Made by a program: the position numbers and the translations under genes. This document shows positions 46,387 through 59,139 of a stretch of DNA of 64,000 bases, one piece after another. The notes beneath the pieces were generated by a model. The model was not told the origin of the DNA. It did not search any database and worked only from the letters and a program-made list of their open reading frames with translations. The stretch lies in NCBI GenBank assembly GCA_964017195.1, contig OZ024892.1, forward strand, positions 7,396,366-7,460,365, given 5' to 3'. This stretch comes from Siderastrea radians (lineage: Eukaryota > Cnidaria > Anthozoa > Scleractinia > Rhizangiidae). How positions within the stretch are numbered: the stretch's first letter is position 1; every line of letters begins with the position of its first letter.

Positions 46387-47589
46387 GACAGAGCTCAACT
46401 TGACTCCGCAAAATAAGAACATAAAATGAGTCACCTACGAAATGGTTGTTTACTTAAAAAGACGTCTTTTATAAAAGGCAAGTAAAAACAAGATCTGTCT
46501 TTCTTAAAAAAGGCTCATGAGCTTATTGTTTGGTGCATGATGTAATAACTTATCACGAAGCATTCATATTTTATTCATATTCAAAGAACTCGAATTAATC
46601 TTTCTTGTTTAGTAATATGTGGGATTTTTCAGTCCTCTCGTTTTCCATCAAAAACGGCTACATGAGAAGAATTTTTTGCAGCAGCTGCCACTAATACACG
46701 ACTAGTTGACATGAGATTCTCCTTATCTGTCCCGTTTTGCACTTTCATCATACTTCTCGTAGATGAAAAATACGTATAGCATGAGACAGCCAAAATATAT
46801 TCAGATTTTTCTGTAGCCATGCTTGACTAAGTACTGAACAAAAAATTCATAAAAAATAGATATGACAAGCTTAACAAAGGAAATAACTGGAAGGTAATAG
46901 ATGTCTCCAGCTACTTTTGCCATGCAAATTCATACAAGACTTGAAACTTTCAAACCACACTGAAATAATAATATTTAGTGGCCTCAAAAATTAGCCTGCT
47001 TTGTCACTTTACGATGCCCTTTTTATTCCTGATATTATTGTTCTAGTCTTTTTGCTTCAATGATGATTAGGTCACACGACAGAATGATGCAAAAGATCAT
47101 TTTTAAATATTGTTGACTGTTTTCTAGTTCGTTTTGAACTTAAGAAATGTTAGGGACAATAGATCATATATTTTCTGATTAAAAATATTTATATTTTGTT
47201 ATTGAAAGCCGAAACAATGATTATTTCAAAGAAAAGGCCAGTAACCAAAACTTCCTGGATTCGCTGCCGCTCCAGAAATGTTTCATGCCCTTTATACAGC
47301 ATAATAAACAGCACCACAGGAGAAGTGCTGCTCAGTAGCTTAAATTTCAATTTTGTGCACGACTTAGTCAGAAGTTAGGACCACTTTGTACAGCATAATA
47401 AACAGCACAACAGTTTAGTCCGTGAAACGGCACACAGTTATGAAACTCTGGAACGGCTCAAGAGGTTTCTGGATCATATTTGTTAGTCCATTTTAGCTAT
47501 AAACTTAAAAGTTCTGTTTAAGGTTTACTGATCACTCTGAGAAGGAGCGGGACGGCATCAGTGAACACGGCTGTTTGCACAATGGTACG

Positions 47590-47651
47590 GGCGCTCGACA
47601 GAAATACAAATTGGTTCAAACCAGAGGAACGAAGGCAAAAACGAACTTCGT
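47590..47651 (-). pseudogene. Second signal-peptide exon of unit 2, broken
   Basis: Matches 62,826-62,906, but ATG is ACG (47,651-49) and an in-frame TGA (47,618-16) interrupts the hydrophobic core. Confidence 0.65.
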
Positions 47652-49991
47652 CTTGACATGCAGTTCACGCTGAAATCAACTCTGTGAATTAAGGAGTTAG
47701 AATGAGTCACATGGAATGATTGTTTGTTAAAATGTCTTTTATAAAAGGCAAGTAAAACGAAGAACTACATTTGCTAAAAAAGACCCACGTGCTTGTCGTT
47801 TAGTGCATGATGCAATAACTGATGACGAGGTATTCATATTTTATTCATATTCTGAGGACTTGATTTTACTTCTTGTTCAGGAATTTTAATTTTAATTCAT
47901 GCTTAAAAACATGATTCGTTATTTTTGTCAGAGCCCACCAGCAAGCCACGTAGAAAGTTAATTGTACGTAGAGATTAGCAACGATAAATTATTCTTTCAA
48001 GGTGCACGAATACATGTACGGTTCGGAAATATCGCAATAACACAGTCCTAGTGCTTCTTCCAGTTTCTCTCCATATTTTGTACCTGAAAGGTTTCGTGAA
48101 ATAAAGCAAACAAGATTATTAGCATATCCAGCAGACATTTTCGTTTTGTACAAACATCACTGACCTACAACTCAGGAAGTAAGTTATGTAGCCGTGACGG
48201 TTACAACATAATTGTAACCCTTTGAGCCTCAATGGTGATCAGCATCAAACTTCTCCTCACCATATCAGTGCATTATAACACATACAAGTCATAAGAATTA
48301 AGGAATTGATCACTGAAGATGAATTGTCTTCTTCATTTTTAAACAAGTTCTGCCAACTAGTGCTCAACAAAATATGTACATGTGCAATCAAATGGTGACG
48401 GGTGAAATTAGGAAATAATTTTAAGGGCGTTTTATCAAAATTCTAATACCTTCCCTCGCCGTTCGCAAGTGAAATTATTTCTTAATTTCACGAGTATACC
48501 ATTTGATTACCTTTTAACATCGTAGGTGATAAATTACGGTCACAATCGTGGGTTTTGTATTGTATCGAGAACTCCATGCAAGCACTGAAAAGTTTAAAGC
48601 ATCATTTTGGCTAAAGTTCACAGTTTTCTGAATGAAATAATGAAAAAACTCTTGCGTGAAGTTTATACCACGCTTTGCCGATTTTGTGTATTTTTAACCG
48701 ACGGCAAAATACACTAGACTCTGAATTATAACTTGTAAAGTACCAAAATAAATCGCTCGGCAAAGGTTTTATCCGGCAAATTCATTGAGTCGAGCATGGC
48801 TTCACAAATGCGTTCAAATTACGCACAGCAAACTTGTTTTAACGAAAGTAAACTTCAGAAGCAAATTTGTATAAAACTGACCTTTATTCTGTTCGAAGAA
48901 TTAAGTGCCCAAATCCACTGGCTGAATTACTTCTCTGAGTGCGCGGTCGATCACTGAGGCCCCATTACGGGGGGTCTGGGTATCCCGTATCCCTTTAACT
49001 TTTTCTTGAAATATCCCATAACCCCTTAATTGTGCAGTCTTGTATCCCTAAACTTCGCGTTGAATATCCCCATATTTCTTTTACATTTTTTTTCCTTCGG
49101 TATCCCGTATCCCTATAATTTTTTTCGCAAATATCCTGTATCCCCATATGTCAGACTATCACAAATAATCTCTTTTGCCTCGCAGTTGGTTTCTGAGAAG
49201 TTCAGTTAATTAAAAGTCAAAATTTACAGCGACCACCTCGAGAACTCAGAAAAGTGGTCGCAACTAGAGCTGGTCGCTTACGAGAATGGGGTCTCATTAG
49301 CGACCCCATAAAACGCTAGAGGGAGCTCACTTACGAGCTCTTTTCGGGCAGCAAGCTTGGCATAAGTTGTTGGTTGCTAATAGTGTTGTTGTAGTAATAA
49401 TAATTAAATAGTTTATTATCAAAGAAGAGGTTTGTGTACTGATGTATAAGTCAACGAACCATTAACGCTTATGCTATGAGGTACTCTAAATTTCATCAAG
49501 AAGTGAATGTTTTGATAAAAGTGTTGACTCAGTGGTCGCTTAAGAGAACTTAGAAACGAAGGAAAAGACTAATGGATATTTCACAAAAGTAGTCGCAGTT
49601 GCTTACGGGAGCGATCGGCTAGGAGGGCTTTCAATTAATTAAAACGGGGTTTTACAATGGTGGTCGTAACTAGAGCTGGTCGCTTTCGAGAGTGGTTGCA
49701 AGGAGAGCTACTGTATTTCCCGCCAAACATGCACAGTGCGTTATTTGAGTATTCCCTGACACTATCATGTCGCCGTTGCCGTTCCGGTTCCTGGTGCTTA
49801 AAGTCCCTAACAACCACAAGAACCTGCTCCTTTTTTAGCCACCGCATGAAACCACACCACAACCGTGGCAAATTATCTGGCAAAAAGAGGTTATATTATA
49901 TCATGTCACTAGATGTACATGGACTGACAATGTGGTCATTCAAGCAGTTGCACATTCTTTAAATTTATCAATTCTCAAGATAAATTTATCA

Positions 49992-50275
49992 AGACGCAAG
50001 TTAGACGCAATATGGACACAAGACAGACGCAATCTAGGTGTAAGATGGACGCGAGTTGGACACAAGATAGATGCAAGTCAAACGTAGGACAGGCGCAAGT
50101 TAGACGCAAACAGGGGCAAAACAGACAAAAAGGGACAAAGTTGACTCAAGATAGACGCTAGATGGACGCAAGTTAGATGAAAGTTAACCGCGAGACAGAC
50201 GCAAAAAACGCAAGATACATGCAAGTTACACACAAAATAGACGCAAGTTAGTCGCAAAATAGACGCAAGTTGTAC
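49992..50275. repeat. Degenerate 10-11 bp tandem repeat (AGACGCAAGT)
   Basis: About 26 imperfect copies of AGACGCAAGT / GGACGCAAGA in a row. It begins where unit 2 departs from unit 1 sequence. Confidence 0.8.
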
Positions 50276-51729
50276 AAAAGCCTTTCAGCGCAACCATGTC
50301 GTTGCGGAACTAATGACTACCAAAGGAAACAAAATGCTCCATTGAACCTTACAGAAAAAAATGTTTCACTGCAAGAACGTAATGTTATATTTCTGGGCCA
50401 TATCGATGAAATTCATACATTATTATTATTATGTATCCATACAAAACAGGAAACCCAAATAACAATACAGTTTTTTCCACACTGGGTATCCAGTGCAACA
50501 ACAACGAGATCTCACACACGGAGGGTTTTTTTTTTTTTGACCAGGCGAAGACATTATTGACGAGTTACATAATTTATTTCGTTCCTAAACTCACCAATCG
50601 CCTTCCTCTGCCACTTACTTTCACCGTTCAAATGCATATTTTTGCCCTGTTAAGAATAAATCCATTGCTACCCTTGCATGGACTCGTACATTTTTAAAAG
50701 ATGTAACTTGACTTTTTGATAACGAAGATAAAGTTGACGTCGGCAATTGTCCTGGGTAAACTTAATCTTAATTGGAGCAACCCGACATGAGTATCATGTG
50801 CCTTAGTTTAGAGTTTACAAAGTAGATATTCAGTTTTGCCGTGGTTGCCGCTAAGCCTTAGTAATGCAGCAAGGCGCCGAGGAAAAATAGGAAGCCATCT
50901 CGGCTGTTTTTCAACTGCCAACACCGTTGATTTCCATTCCTTCACTTTTACACAAAGGGCCTCTAGAGCCAGAGTATCAGACATGTGACCTATCAGACAA
51001 TGAATTGCCTTCGATTAGCAGAGTTCTTCCTAAAACTTGATGCATACGCTTCCCCACTCTGACAATTAAGCCGTTTAGTCTCTGACAGGGTACAGAAATC
51101 AGGGAGTTTTGTCTAGAATACAGTACCGTTCCGGGAAAAAAAATGATCGGGTACAAATGTATGACGAATCCTTTGGATCACGCATCTAGCCCTCTGACGG
51201 GTAAAACTTCCACAAGTGATCTGATAAAAGAGAGTAGAGACTGGCGTTTATTTCACGTTTTATTGTCAATAACAAAATTCAACCTAACATACAATAAATT
51301 AATTCACGGAAACTATGCTCTCTGACAAATTTAATATTTAATGATTTCTATTCGACTGAAATGATCACCAATCGCCCTTACATTGTGAGTCACCGCGATC
51401 CCTGAAACTATCGCTTGAATTTGTCTTACAACTCGTCTTTAACACCCAAACAGTTGGTTAAATTTACCTCAACGGAGGTTATTAGTTTTGAAGAGGACTT
51501 AACTTTGCGATTTTCCTTCCTGAAGATTTCTGATCAATGCGCTTTTACAAAATGCTCTGAGCCACACTGTTATCACTTGAAATTGATAACTTTTTGACAA
51601 TGAAAAACGAAAGAAATGTGACAGGCGGAGTTGCCAAGTTTCACGTTTATATTCGTGATTCCTCCTCTGGTAGTTTTTGGATTTGAAAGGAATGGTAATA
51701 CACTTACAATACCTGAATTCAAATCAATG
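50276..51729. other. No gene seen, unit 2-specific DNA
   Basis: Part of about 3 kb (49,890-52,918) with no counterpart in unit 1. Short frames only. Confidence 0.3.
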
Positions 51730-52462
51730 TCATGTCACCATGTATTGAACAATAAAAATTACAGTGATAGGAATAAACGAACATCTTACATATCCAGATA
51801 CATAAAATAACAAAGGACTGGATTTTGGCAATGCTATAACCTCTAAAAACTGTAATAACAATATTGAGAGAATGATTTCGAGACTTCCAGAAAGAAGCGA
51901 CATTTGAGAATAGCTCAACCCTCTCCAATTTGTTTTTCGACTAAGAGTTAATGCTAAACTGCTTATGGAAATCCCTAATCCAACAGTTACTCCAGCATCA
52001 CGGACCAAGGCATAAAATGGTGTTGTATCGAGATGTACATAAGATGATTTAACGCACCATTTCTGAGCTTTGCTTACTGATATTGATGGATCATACACAA
52101 GTAACGAGAGAATGAAATAGGACAGCAAGGTTGTAGCAATGATTGCAAAAGAGCAAAGTGCACTGTAGATCGCAGACTGAGAAACTTTCATGAGTACTAA
52201 ATTAAATTTTCTTACAAAAAACGCAATTATCAGTCCAATTAAAGTCCCCAAAATAACTTGATGAGGAAAGTGTGTAGCTATGAAAACTCTAGACATGGAT
52301 ACAAGTGAGAGTATCATTAGGCACACACTCCATACTATCACGTTGATAATCAATCTTCTCCAAAAATGTGCTTGCTAGGGAACGTTTTCTCTGAGTGATT
52401 TTAGCAGCCATAACACCAACACAATACTGCAGATGTGACCATAGCATGCCCTGATGGGGACC
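51730..52462 (-). pseudogene. G6PC-like: Glucose-6-phosphatase, 3' exon (unit 2), two frameshifts
   Basis: After a TTTTTCTTCAG acceptor the exon begins GSPSGHAMVTSAV (PSGH is the second phosphatase motif). It shifts frame near 52,410-52,418 to VMAAKITQRKRSLASTF, then again in a T5 run (52,362-366) to WRRLIINVIVWSV, and then stays open through SMSRVFIATHFPHQ (the SRx5H motif with the nucleophile His), KAQKWC..VHLDTTPFYALV and several membrane helices to the stop at 51,730. The order and motifs identify the catalytic subunit of the ER-membrane glucose-6-phosphatase. The split phases agree with exon 2 at 28.66 kb, but that exon lies on the wrong side to be spliced to it. Assembly indels could also explain the two shifts. 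Confidence 0.8.
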
Positions 52463-54045
52463 CTGAAGAAAAACAAATGAATTTGGAAAAAAAAAATGAG
52501 TCATATACCCTGCATAAAATATAGATGGCAAAGTAGGCAAACTGATACTGATGGCCTACTTTTCATACCCTTTATCCCATTTCCTGCCCTTTTTGTTGTC
52601 TGTGCAAATCGTTTTGTAATGTTGTGCACTTTTTTACTACTTCTCCTGCTTTACACCATCTTGAGAATCCAGTCCCTACCCCCCTTCCCTTCCCACTTCC
52701 CCCAGGGTCCCACCCCTGTCGTCTTTCACTGTGGACTGCTGATGAAGCAACTGTGAGAATATTACTGCTCCCCAACAGATGGGAATTTGCATTTAGTGGA
52801 CCAGGACAATGCAACTTAGGCCTTCAAACCCTTTGAGGCCATGACTTTTGGCAGGCAGGTTCTGTACACTACTGTGCATGCCTGCTAGAATTTCTGACCA
52901 GGCAGGTGGATTTTCTATAAAGTTTCTTCTCAGCTGCAGTTATTTCTCACTGGAAGTTTTACAACAGCAGGGTTGCCATTAGACTGCTAGCAGTCCCTTT
53001 CGGGATAGTCGAGAGGGCGCGCAAAATAGCCATGCGAACAAACCAATCTCTTCTTGTTTTTTTCTCCTTGCTCCAATCTCGCCACGCTGCTAATAGCTTG
53101 TGCTCTCAGCTATATTGGAAATTAGCGGTCACCTGCTCGCCCATGCGAGTGTCAGAGGCACTGGGCGACTGGAAATCAACGATCACTCGCTCGTGTGGCG
53201 AGTACGAGTTTCAGTTCTACGTAATTATTCAAAGTGCACTGTTTAAGTATTCTTATCGTAGGAAGTGTCCTACAAATTTAGCGCTAAAAGATAAGTTCGT
53301 TCTTCGTAACTTCCTTCCAGTGATAATTTACATAACGCGTACAGTTGTACCAAGTGACATGTACTGTTGGTCGCTAGATGATCCGAGTAAGCATTCAGAA
53401 GGCGGCGCCTGTGGTGCCCGAGAAAAACAGAAATGTTTAGTGATATAGTAAGGGATGTCACAAAGATTCGTTCATTTAATACCGTTGATAAAAATTGAAA
53501 GTAAGTGTCTTCATTGTTTTTGCCAATTGGTTTAAGGTCTCTTAGTAGAATTTTTTATTGAAGCAGTAACCGTCAGTGTAACACTTCTCACAGTGCTGTT
53601 GTCTTGAGTGTTTTTCCACACTTGAAAATGTGGAAATATCTCAACGGAGTTTCGACAGAGTCAAACGAGAAAAAGGAAGAAAAAACGCCAGAAACGGGCT
53701 GCAATTCACGGGAGACGCCTCGGGAATACGAAAAGACGAGGACTAGAAAATTGAACTCAAAATGGCAAGTTGGGCTCCTCAGAATTTTTGGTGGGGGTGC
53801 CACCCAGTTTTCCAAACCCGTAGCCCTCTGACCAAAATAAGTTTTTTTAAATACACATTTTCAGACCTCACCTCCAAAATCAATACCATTTCTGAACAAA
53901 ACGGCTCAAAAACCATAGCCTTTGAGGAGACACACTCCTATATAGCTTATGCAAAAGAGTACCCCCTCCGTATTTCAATGATTGACAGTACTAGAAAAAT
54001 ATAAAAAGATACATGTATGAGGCACACACAGATTTACCAGCTTAC

Positions 54046-54199
54046 CATTTTAGAATAAGATTCAGCCATTCAGAAATGACGGCCGTCCACAAAACACTCA
54101 CTCCTAAATTGTGATTCAAATGATAAACCACCGGAAAATAGATCAGGAATGAATTCTTAGGGTCTCCAATTTTTGAAAGAAGTAGCATTTCCTGTTTCC
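54046..54199 (-). pseudogene. G6PC-like: Glucose-6-phosphatase exon 1 stump (unit 2)
   Basis: Keeps EMLLLSKIGDPKNSFLIYF through LWTAVISEWLNLILKW and the GTAAGC donor, including the Trp codon lost in unit 1. The start codon and first third are replaced at about 54,199 by DNA matching 37.1 kb. Confidence 0.75.
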
Positions 54200-54980
54200 T
54201 GTTTCCTGACAAGGGGTGTTTGGAAAATAAGGACTGGAAGGAGAACCGAAACGGCAACGGAGACATAGAAACCGAAAAAAAGAGAAGGGAGAGAACGCGG
54301 TTGAGGTGGTCGTGGCACGAACCTCGACGAGTGTCTAATGTGCAGCTCGGTACAGGCGATGTTTGAGCGAAATGTGCTAGCTAGAAAGAGGTCATGAACA
54401 TGATTCTCATAAGCCTTGTTAGGAAAATAATCTACGACGGACAGTTTTAAGGAAGAATTGTTCGGAAATCCACAAATACCACAAAGTTACACATATATTA
54501 TTTTCATTTTCAGTGCTGCAAACTTAATTTAACGAATGATTCCATTCAGCTTAACGTACTCACATCATTCCATGCCATAGTATTAAAGTAGTCCACAATT
54601 TAGCTTCAATTATACCACTACCAGCTGCTGTTCACTGCCTGATTTCAAAGTGAGAATATATATTATGAATAAAATTTTAATTACAAGGGTTTTACAAACG
54701 AAGCAATATGTCATAGAGCTTTGTCTCGTCCAGATTAACCTGACCGCTAAAATTTTATTTTTCGATTTAGTGGAACAGTGAAATTCATACTAAACTTCTT
54801 CACAGTTTATTTTGTTTTTCTTTTTCCGAGAGGAACTTCTTCTTAGATCATTTTAAACCATCTTAAACGATTAACTGTTGATGTTTTTTAACTGCTTTGG
54901 CTTGAGATAACCGCATAGTTTTTCCACTAGCTGTTATAACTTTTTCCATCAATAATGAAAGTGGCAAATGGAAGATCATT

Positions 54981-55270
54981 AGCCTCAGAAAACAGCAGAC
55001 GTTTCGCGAGGTCGCCACTTCAGCCCTCGCAAAACGACGTCTGAGTAACGACTGGAGAAATTCCATACTGATGACGCGTCACTACCCAGATTTAGGTAGT
55101 GCTTCTGATTGGTTGAAACGGAATTCCCTCGCGTTTCAACCAATCAAAAGCACTACCTAGATCTGGGTAGTGACGCGTCATCAGTATGGAACTTCTGCGC
55201 TCGTTACTCAGACGTCGTTTTGCAAGGGCTCAAGTGGCGACCTCGCGAGACGTCGGCTCTTTCCTCAGGC
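54981..55270. mobile_element. Fold-back MULE-like MITE, TSD GAAGATCAT
   Basis: Arms of about 140 bp are inverted copies (TCGCGAGGTCGCCACTT, CAAAACGACGTCTGAGTAAC, TGATGACGCGTCACTACCCA on both). The 9 bp GAAGATCAT flanks both sides; the empty site is at 42,081 in unit 1. Long TIRs plus a 9 bp duplication fit Mutator-like elements. No coding capacity. Confidence 0.75.
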
Positions 55271-56283
55271 TAGAAGATCATGAGTGTTTATCTCGAGTGC
55301 TGAACAATTAACTGAGACGTAAGATCGGACATGGGATTGGGCGAGAGATTTGCCATTTGAAAACATATTTCAGTTGTTGAGATTAGTCAGTATTGGCGAA
55401 GAAGTGCTGACCTTTTGTGTTATGATCGATTGAAAAAGAAAACAGGTTGTTAGGACATTTTCTCGCCGCAAACATTAGAAACGACTGAAAAATCGAATTA
55501 TGGTTCCCTCAGAAGAAACTATGATCTTACTTAAATCAAAATAGCGATTTAACATTTGCCTGAAATAAGCCTGAAAATTTTCAGATTTAAAAGTTTTAAA
55601 AAGTTAAAAATTGAAAAATTTTGATCGTCTACCTATATTTATTGTTATATTCCGGAGTTCTTCGAGGTTGAAGAAGTGTTTCTCAGTGGAAAACTTTGCG
55701 ATCTCCATTCTCATAATTATCGATAGCTTTGACGCATTTAATTTTTTTTTTCACATCTTGGGGCCAATCAAAGGAAAAATTGTAAATAATTTTGCAAGTC
55801 TGAGAGGCTGTTTGATACATACTAGTCATTCTTTGGGGATTGCTAGGGCCCTCACTGCTTTTAATTCTTTCAGACTGAGTATCAAGGATTTCTTCATCTC
55901 CAAGAAACAAGATCATTTTTCTGTTGAGAAACTTGGAAAGGTTTTTCAAGAATACGAATATGCCTAAAATTTTAACTGGCGCTGTTTGATGATGGCAAAA
56001 ATTTGAATTTTTCTTAGCTGTGTTGGGAGCTTCTCTTTCAAAAGACATTTGGATTGTTCAAGAACCAGTGATATCGAATAGAAGTAGCTGCTTATCGTGT
56101 TAGTTCAGGATTGTCTCAAAAATTCTGAAAAAAATAGAAAAATACCAAATGCATCGCGCTTTCTCACCGGGTCAAGCTGTTTTCTTTTTCCCTGCTCAGT
56201 TTGGAAAAATGTCTTATTGATCCTAAATTAACTTCATGAATTGAGCTCAATTTATATCTAGATCCATTTCTTGTGGATCAACA

Positions 56284-56369
56284 AAGTTTATTGATTCCTT
56301 CATTGATTCGTTCATTCATTCATTTATCCATTGATTAATAGATTGATTCGTTTATTCATTCATTCATAC

Positions 56370-56400
<31 letters not shown>

Positions 56401-56450
56401 CTTTCGTTCGTTCATTCGTTCGTTCGTTCGTTCGTTTATTCATTCAAAAT
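56284..56450. repeat. Simple ATTG/ATTC tetranucleotide repeat
   Basis: Runs of GATTGATTGATT and GTTCGTTCGTTC. Other simple tracts: poly-G at 57,197-57,213 and GTAT at 63,803-63,832. Confidence 0.9.
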
Positions 56451-57562
56451 GTCATCTTTTCAAATTTTACGAGTGGTGAAATGGTGCGAGATCTGAAACC
56501 GAAACAACATAAACTGCTCCCAAAACGATCGGAATTCCCAAGATTTCTTGTTGTCAGACATGGGCAGATTGAACTCCACAATTCTTTAACCTTTTGGCTA
56601 AAAGTTAAGCTTTTTTTCTACGGTGTTTTGCTTCTTCAATTTTAAGCTCAGAAAGTCAAACAAAAATCAGTGAAACTAAAAACTGCTTTCGATTAGTTTT
56701 GTAAATGGTTCCAGCAACTGTCCAGTGTATTTACCTGAACATGTAACTCTGCTTAGCCTGTAATTCCCTCCCTCCAAAAATTTGATATGATTTCAAACTT
56801 TTGCAACTGGAAAAACCAGCTATCAAGCAGTATCTTCATGTTGCACTGGTGTACAAGATGGCGCTGTATTTTCCTGTGGTGCTCGTCCTGCAGGAGATGG
56901 TTCTAACTTTTGAGTCTGTGGATGAAATTCTAAAGTGTGACCTTTCAAATGAAAGCTACTGAGTAGTACTTCCCTTTGGTACAATTTGTTGATCATGATG
57001 TACAAGATGGGTCCAAGTTTTGAGTATGTGGATGAAATCCTAAAGTGCGATTTCAATTTTTATTGTAGATAACGCTTTCATTTATTTATTTATTACTTTT
57101 TTTGTTTTCAGATATCTCATGATCAGGGCCAATTCAAGTGCAATTGTAAATTACTCTGCAAGTCTGTGAGGCTCTTTGATACATACTAGTTATATTGGGG
57201 GGGGGGGGGGGGGTCCGAGGTCCTCGATTTTGATTCGTTCAGAAGGTGTCAATGATTTCTTCATTTCCAAGAAGTAAGATCAGTTTTTTGAGAAACTTGA
57301 AAACATTTGTAAAAATATGAACGTGCCAAAAATTTTAACTGGCACTCGTTGATGATGGCAAAAATTTGAATTCTTCTCAACTGTGTTAGGAGCTTCTCTC
57401 TAGCTTTCAAAAGACACGTAGATTGTTTAAGAGCCAGTGAAATTGAATAGAAGTTGTTGCTAATGGTTTTAGCTGGCTTGTCTCTAAATGCTGAAAAAAT
57501 ATAGAAATACACCAAATTGCGTTGCGCTTTCTTGCGGGGCCAACTGCTTTCTTTTTGCCCGC

Positions 57563-57760
57563 TCATTCAATAAACCACAAAGCCATATAGCACCATCCTT
57601 CTTTATTTCAATCTCAAACCGAGTATTACAGCCATATCATGCATCTAGCGAGTAACCAGAAACGATTTTGAAAGAAAAATGTGTCCTACAAAACAGCTTA
57701 ACCACAATTAGTCACGCAAACCTTAGCTTTATAGTCTTTTGAGGTTATGATGCAGTTGCA
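57563..57760 (-). pseudogene. 3'-UTR remnant of a fourth collagen-TNF copy
   Basis: CAATAAACCACAAAG, CACCATCCTTCTTTATTTCA and the following 160 bp match the 3' ends of genes A-C, closest to B. Coding exons are absent; the sequence changes at 57,760 to a CAGGGG-TIR element copy. Confidence 0.75.
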
Positions 57761-57763
57761 TGT

Positions 57764-58193
57764 CGGGGAATATCTGTTCGGAAGGCCTAAAATCAGCTGA
57801 GGCATTCGGATTTAATTGCAGTGGAAAGCTTAGCCTGTTCCAGGCGTTCAGATAGTGGAACACGAGCGAAAAATAAAGCGGGCGAAAGAGCGGGAAAAAA
57901 AACGAGGGGAGACTGGGGGAGAGGAAAGAGATTTCTTTCGCGGAACATCACCTCGGACTTTCATAACAAGAGGACTTATTAGTTCCTATTGTTTTCAGAG
58001 GGACAAAGGTGTCGTTTAGAGTGCAAAATAAGGTCAGCTGGTATTTTCGGAGAACCAGCAGCTCGGAAATTAGGTGTAGAATTCTGTCTACAAAAATTTT
58101 CTGTGGCCTAATCCTAAATCCGCCGTACAGATCAATCTGTATTCTAGGAAAGCAGAAAATGATATTATTTTCAAGTTTCGCTGGGTGCCCCTG
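57764..58193 (+). mobile_element. CAGGGG-TIR element copy with an insertion
   Basis: Same family as 44,562-44,980, ending GCTGGGTGCCCCTG. An extra GC-rich stretch of about 100 bp (57,829-57,930) interrupts it. The left tip is missing at the junction with the TNF remnant. Confidence 0.65.
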
Positions 58194-58202
58194 TTGTGTT
58201 AG

Positions 58203-58279
58203 CCGGCGAACGCACAAACGTATTTCCGGCGGAGAGAAACGACAGCCGGAAATATGTCTGCGTTCGCAGGCTGACTGTT
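58203..58279. repeat. Palindromic MITE, about 76 bp
   Basis: AGCCGGCGAACGCACAAACG pairs with CTGCGTTCGCAGGCT, and TATTTCCGGC with GCCGGAAATA. TGTTGTGTT occurs on both sides (9 bp), though a further nearby copy makes the duplication uncertain. Confidence 0.65.
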
Positions 58280-59139
58280 GTGTTTGAAATGTTGACTGTT
58301 GTGTTTGAATGAAGTTAAGCCCGATGCCGAGCAACGCCTGGGACACATATGCTCCATAATTTTCCGCCTTGCATCTATAAAAACAATAATGCACACTCAG
58401 ATTCAATGGCGGGTATACAGCAGCTAGAAACTGCTACATTCTCATATGATGTAGAAGATGGTTTTACCTTTAAGTCCGTGGATGAAATCCTTACGTGTGT
58501 CCATTAAAATGAAAGCTACTGAGCAGTACTTTGCTGTGGTGCTGTTTATATATGCTGTACAAGGTGGTTCTAATTTCCCAATTCAAATGAAAGCTTTTGG
58601 TTATTACCTTCTTGTGGTGCTGTTTGCTGTGCTGTACAAGGGGTTCATTAAGTCCTTAGTTGCAAAACGACAGATATTCCTTTTCTGGGGAGGAGGGGAT
58701 AGGGGGACTGCAGGAGGGTAGGATTATTGAGGGATTTTAAAACTTGAATTCTTCCAAACTGTGTTGAAAGCGTCTTTATTTCCAAGAGGCAGTGGATTTT
58801 TTGACAACTTTTGAAATCGTGCAGGTAATTTAAGGTTTAATTGATTTGTTGTTAAACTCTGGAAAAATTTTGCAGTTGCGCTCTCTGTCTCATTTTTTTT
58901 TAATCCCCAATAAACCGAAAAGATATAGAACCATCCTTCTTTATTTCCATATCAAACCGAGTATTACAGCCATGCATCTAGCGAGTTACCTGAGACAATT
59001 TTGAAAGAAAAATGTCTCCTACAAAAAAGCCTAACTACAATTAGTCAGGCAACCCTGGGCTTTATAGTCCTTTAGTTTATGAGGGTATGGTGCAGTTGCA
59101 ATTGCGACGTTTACTAATGTCATCATGCAACAATAAAGC

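Noticed and set aside
46629..46820. 63-codon MATEKSEY frame conserved in two units
   Set aside because: Broken in unit 1, many amino-acid changes between the other two, and no donor at its end. Better explained as duplicated non-coding DNA.
28662..52462. One functional G6PC gene spanning both fragments
   Set aside because: On the minus strand, exon 3 at 52 kb lies upstream of exons 1-2 at 29 kb, so they cannot be spliced in order.
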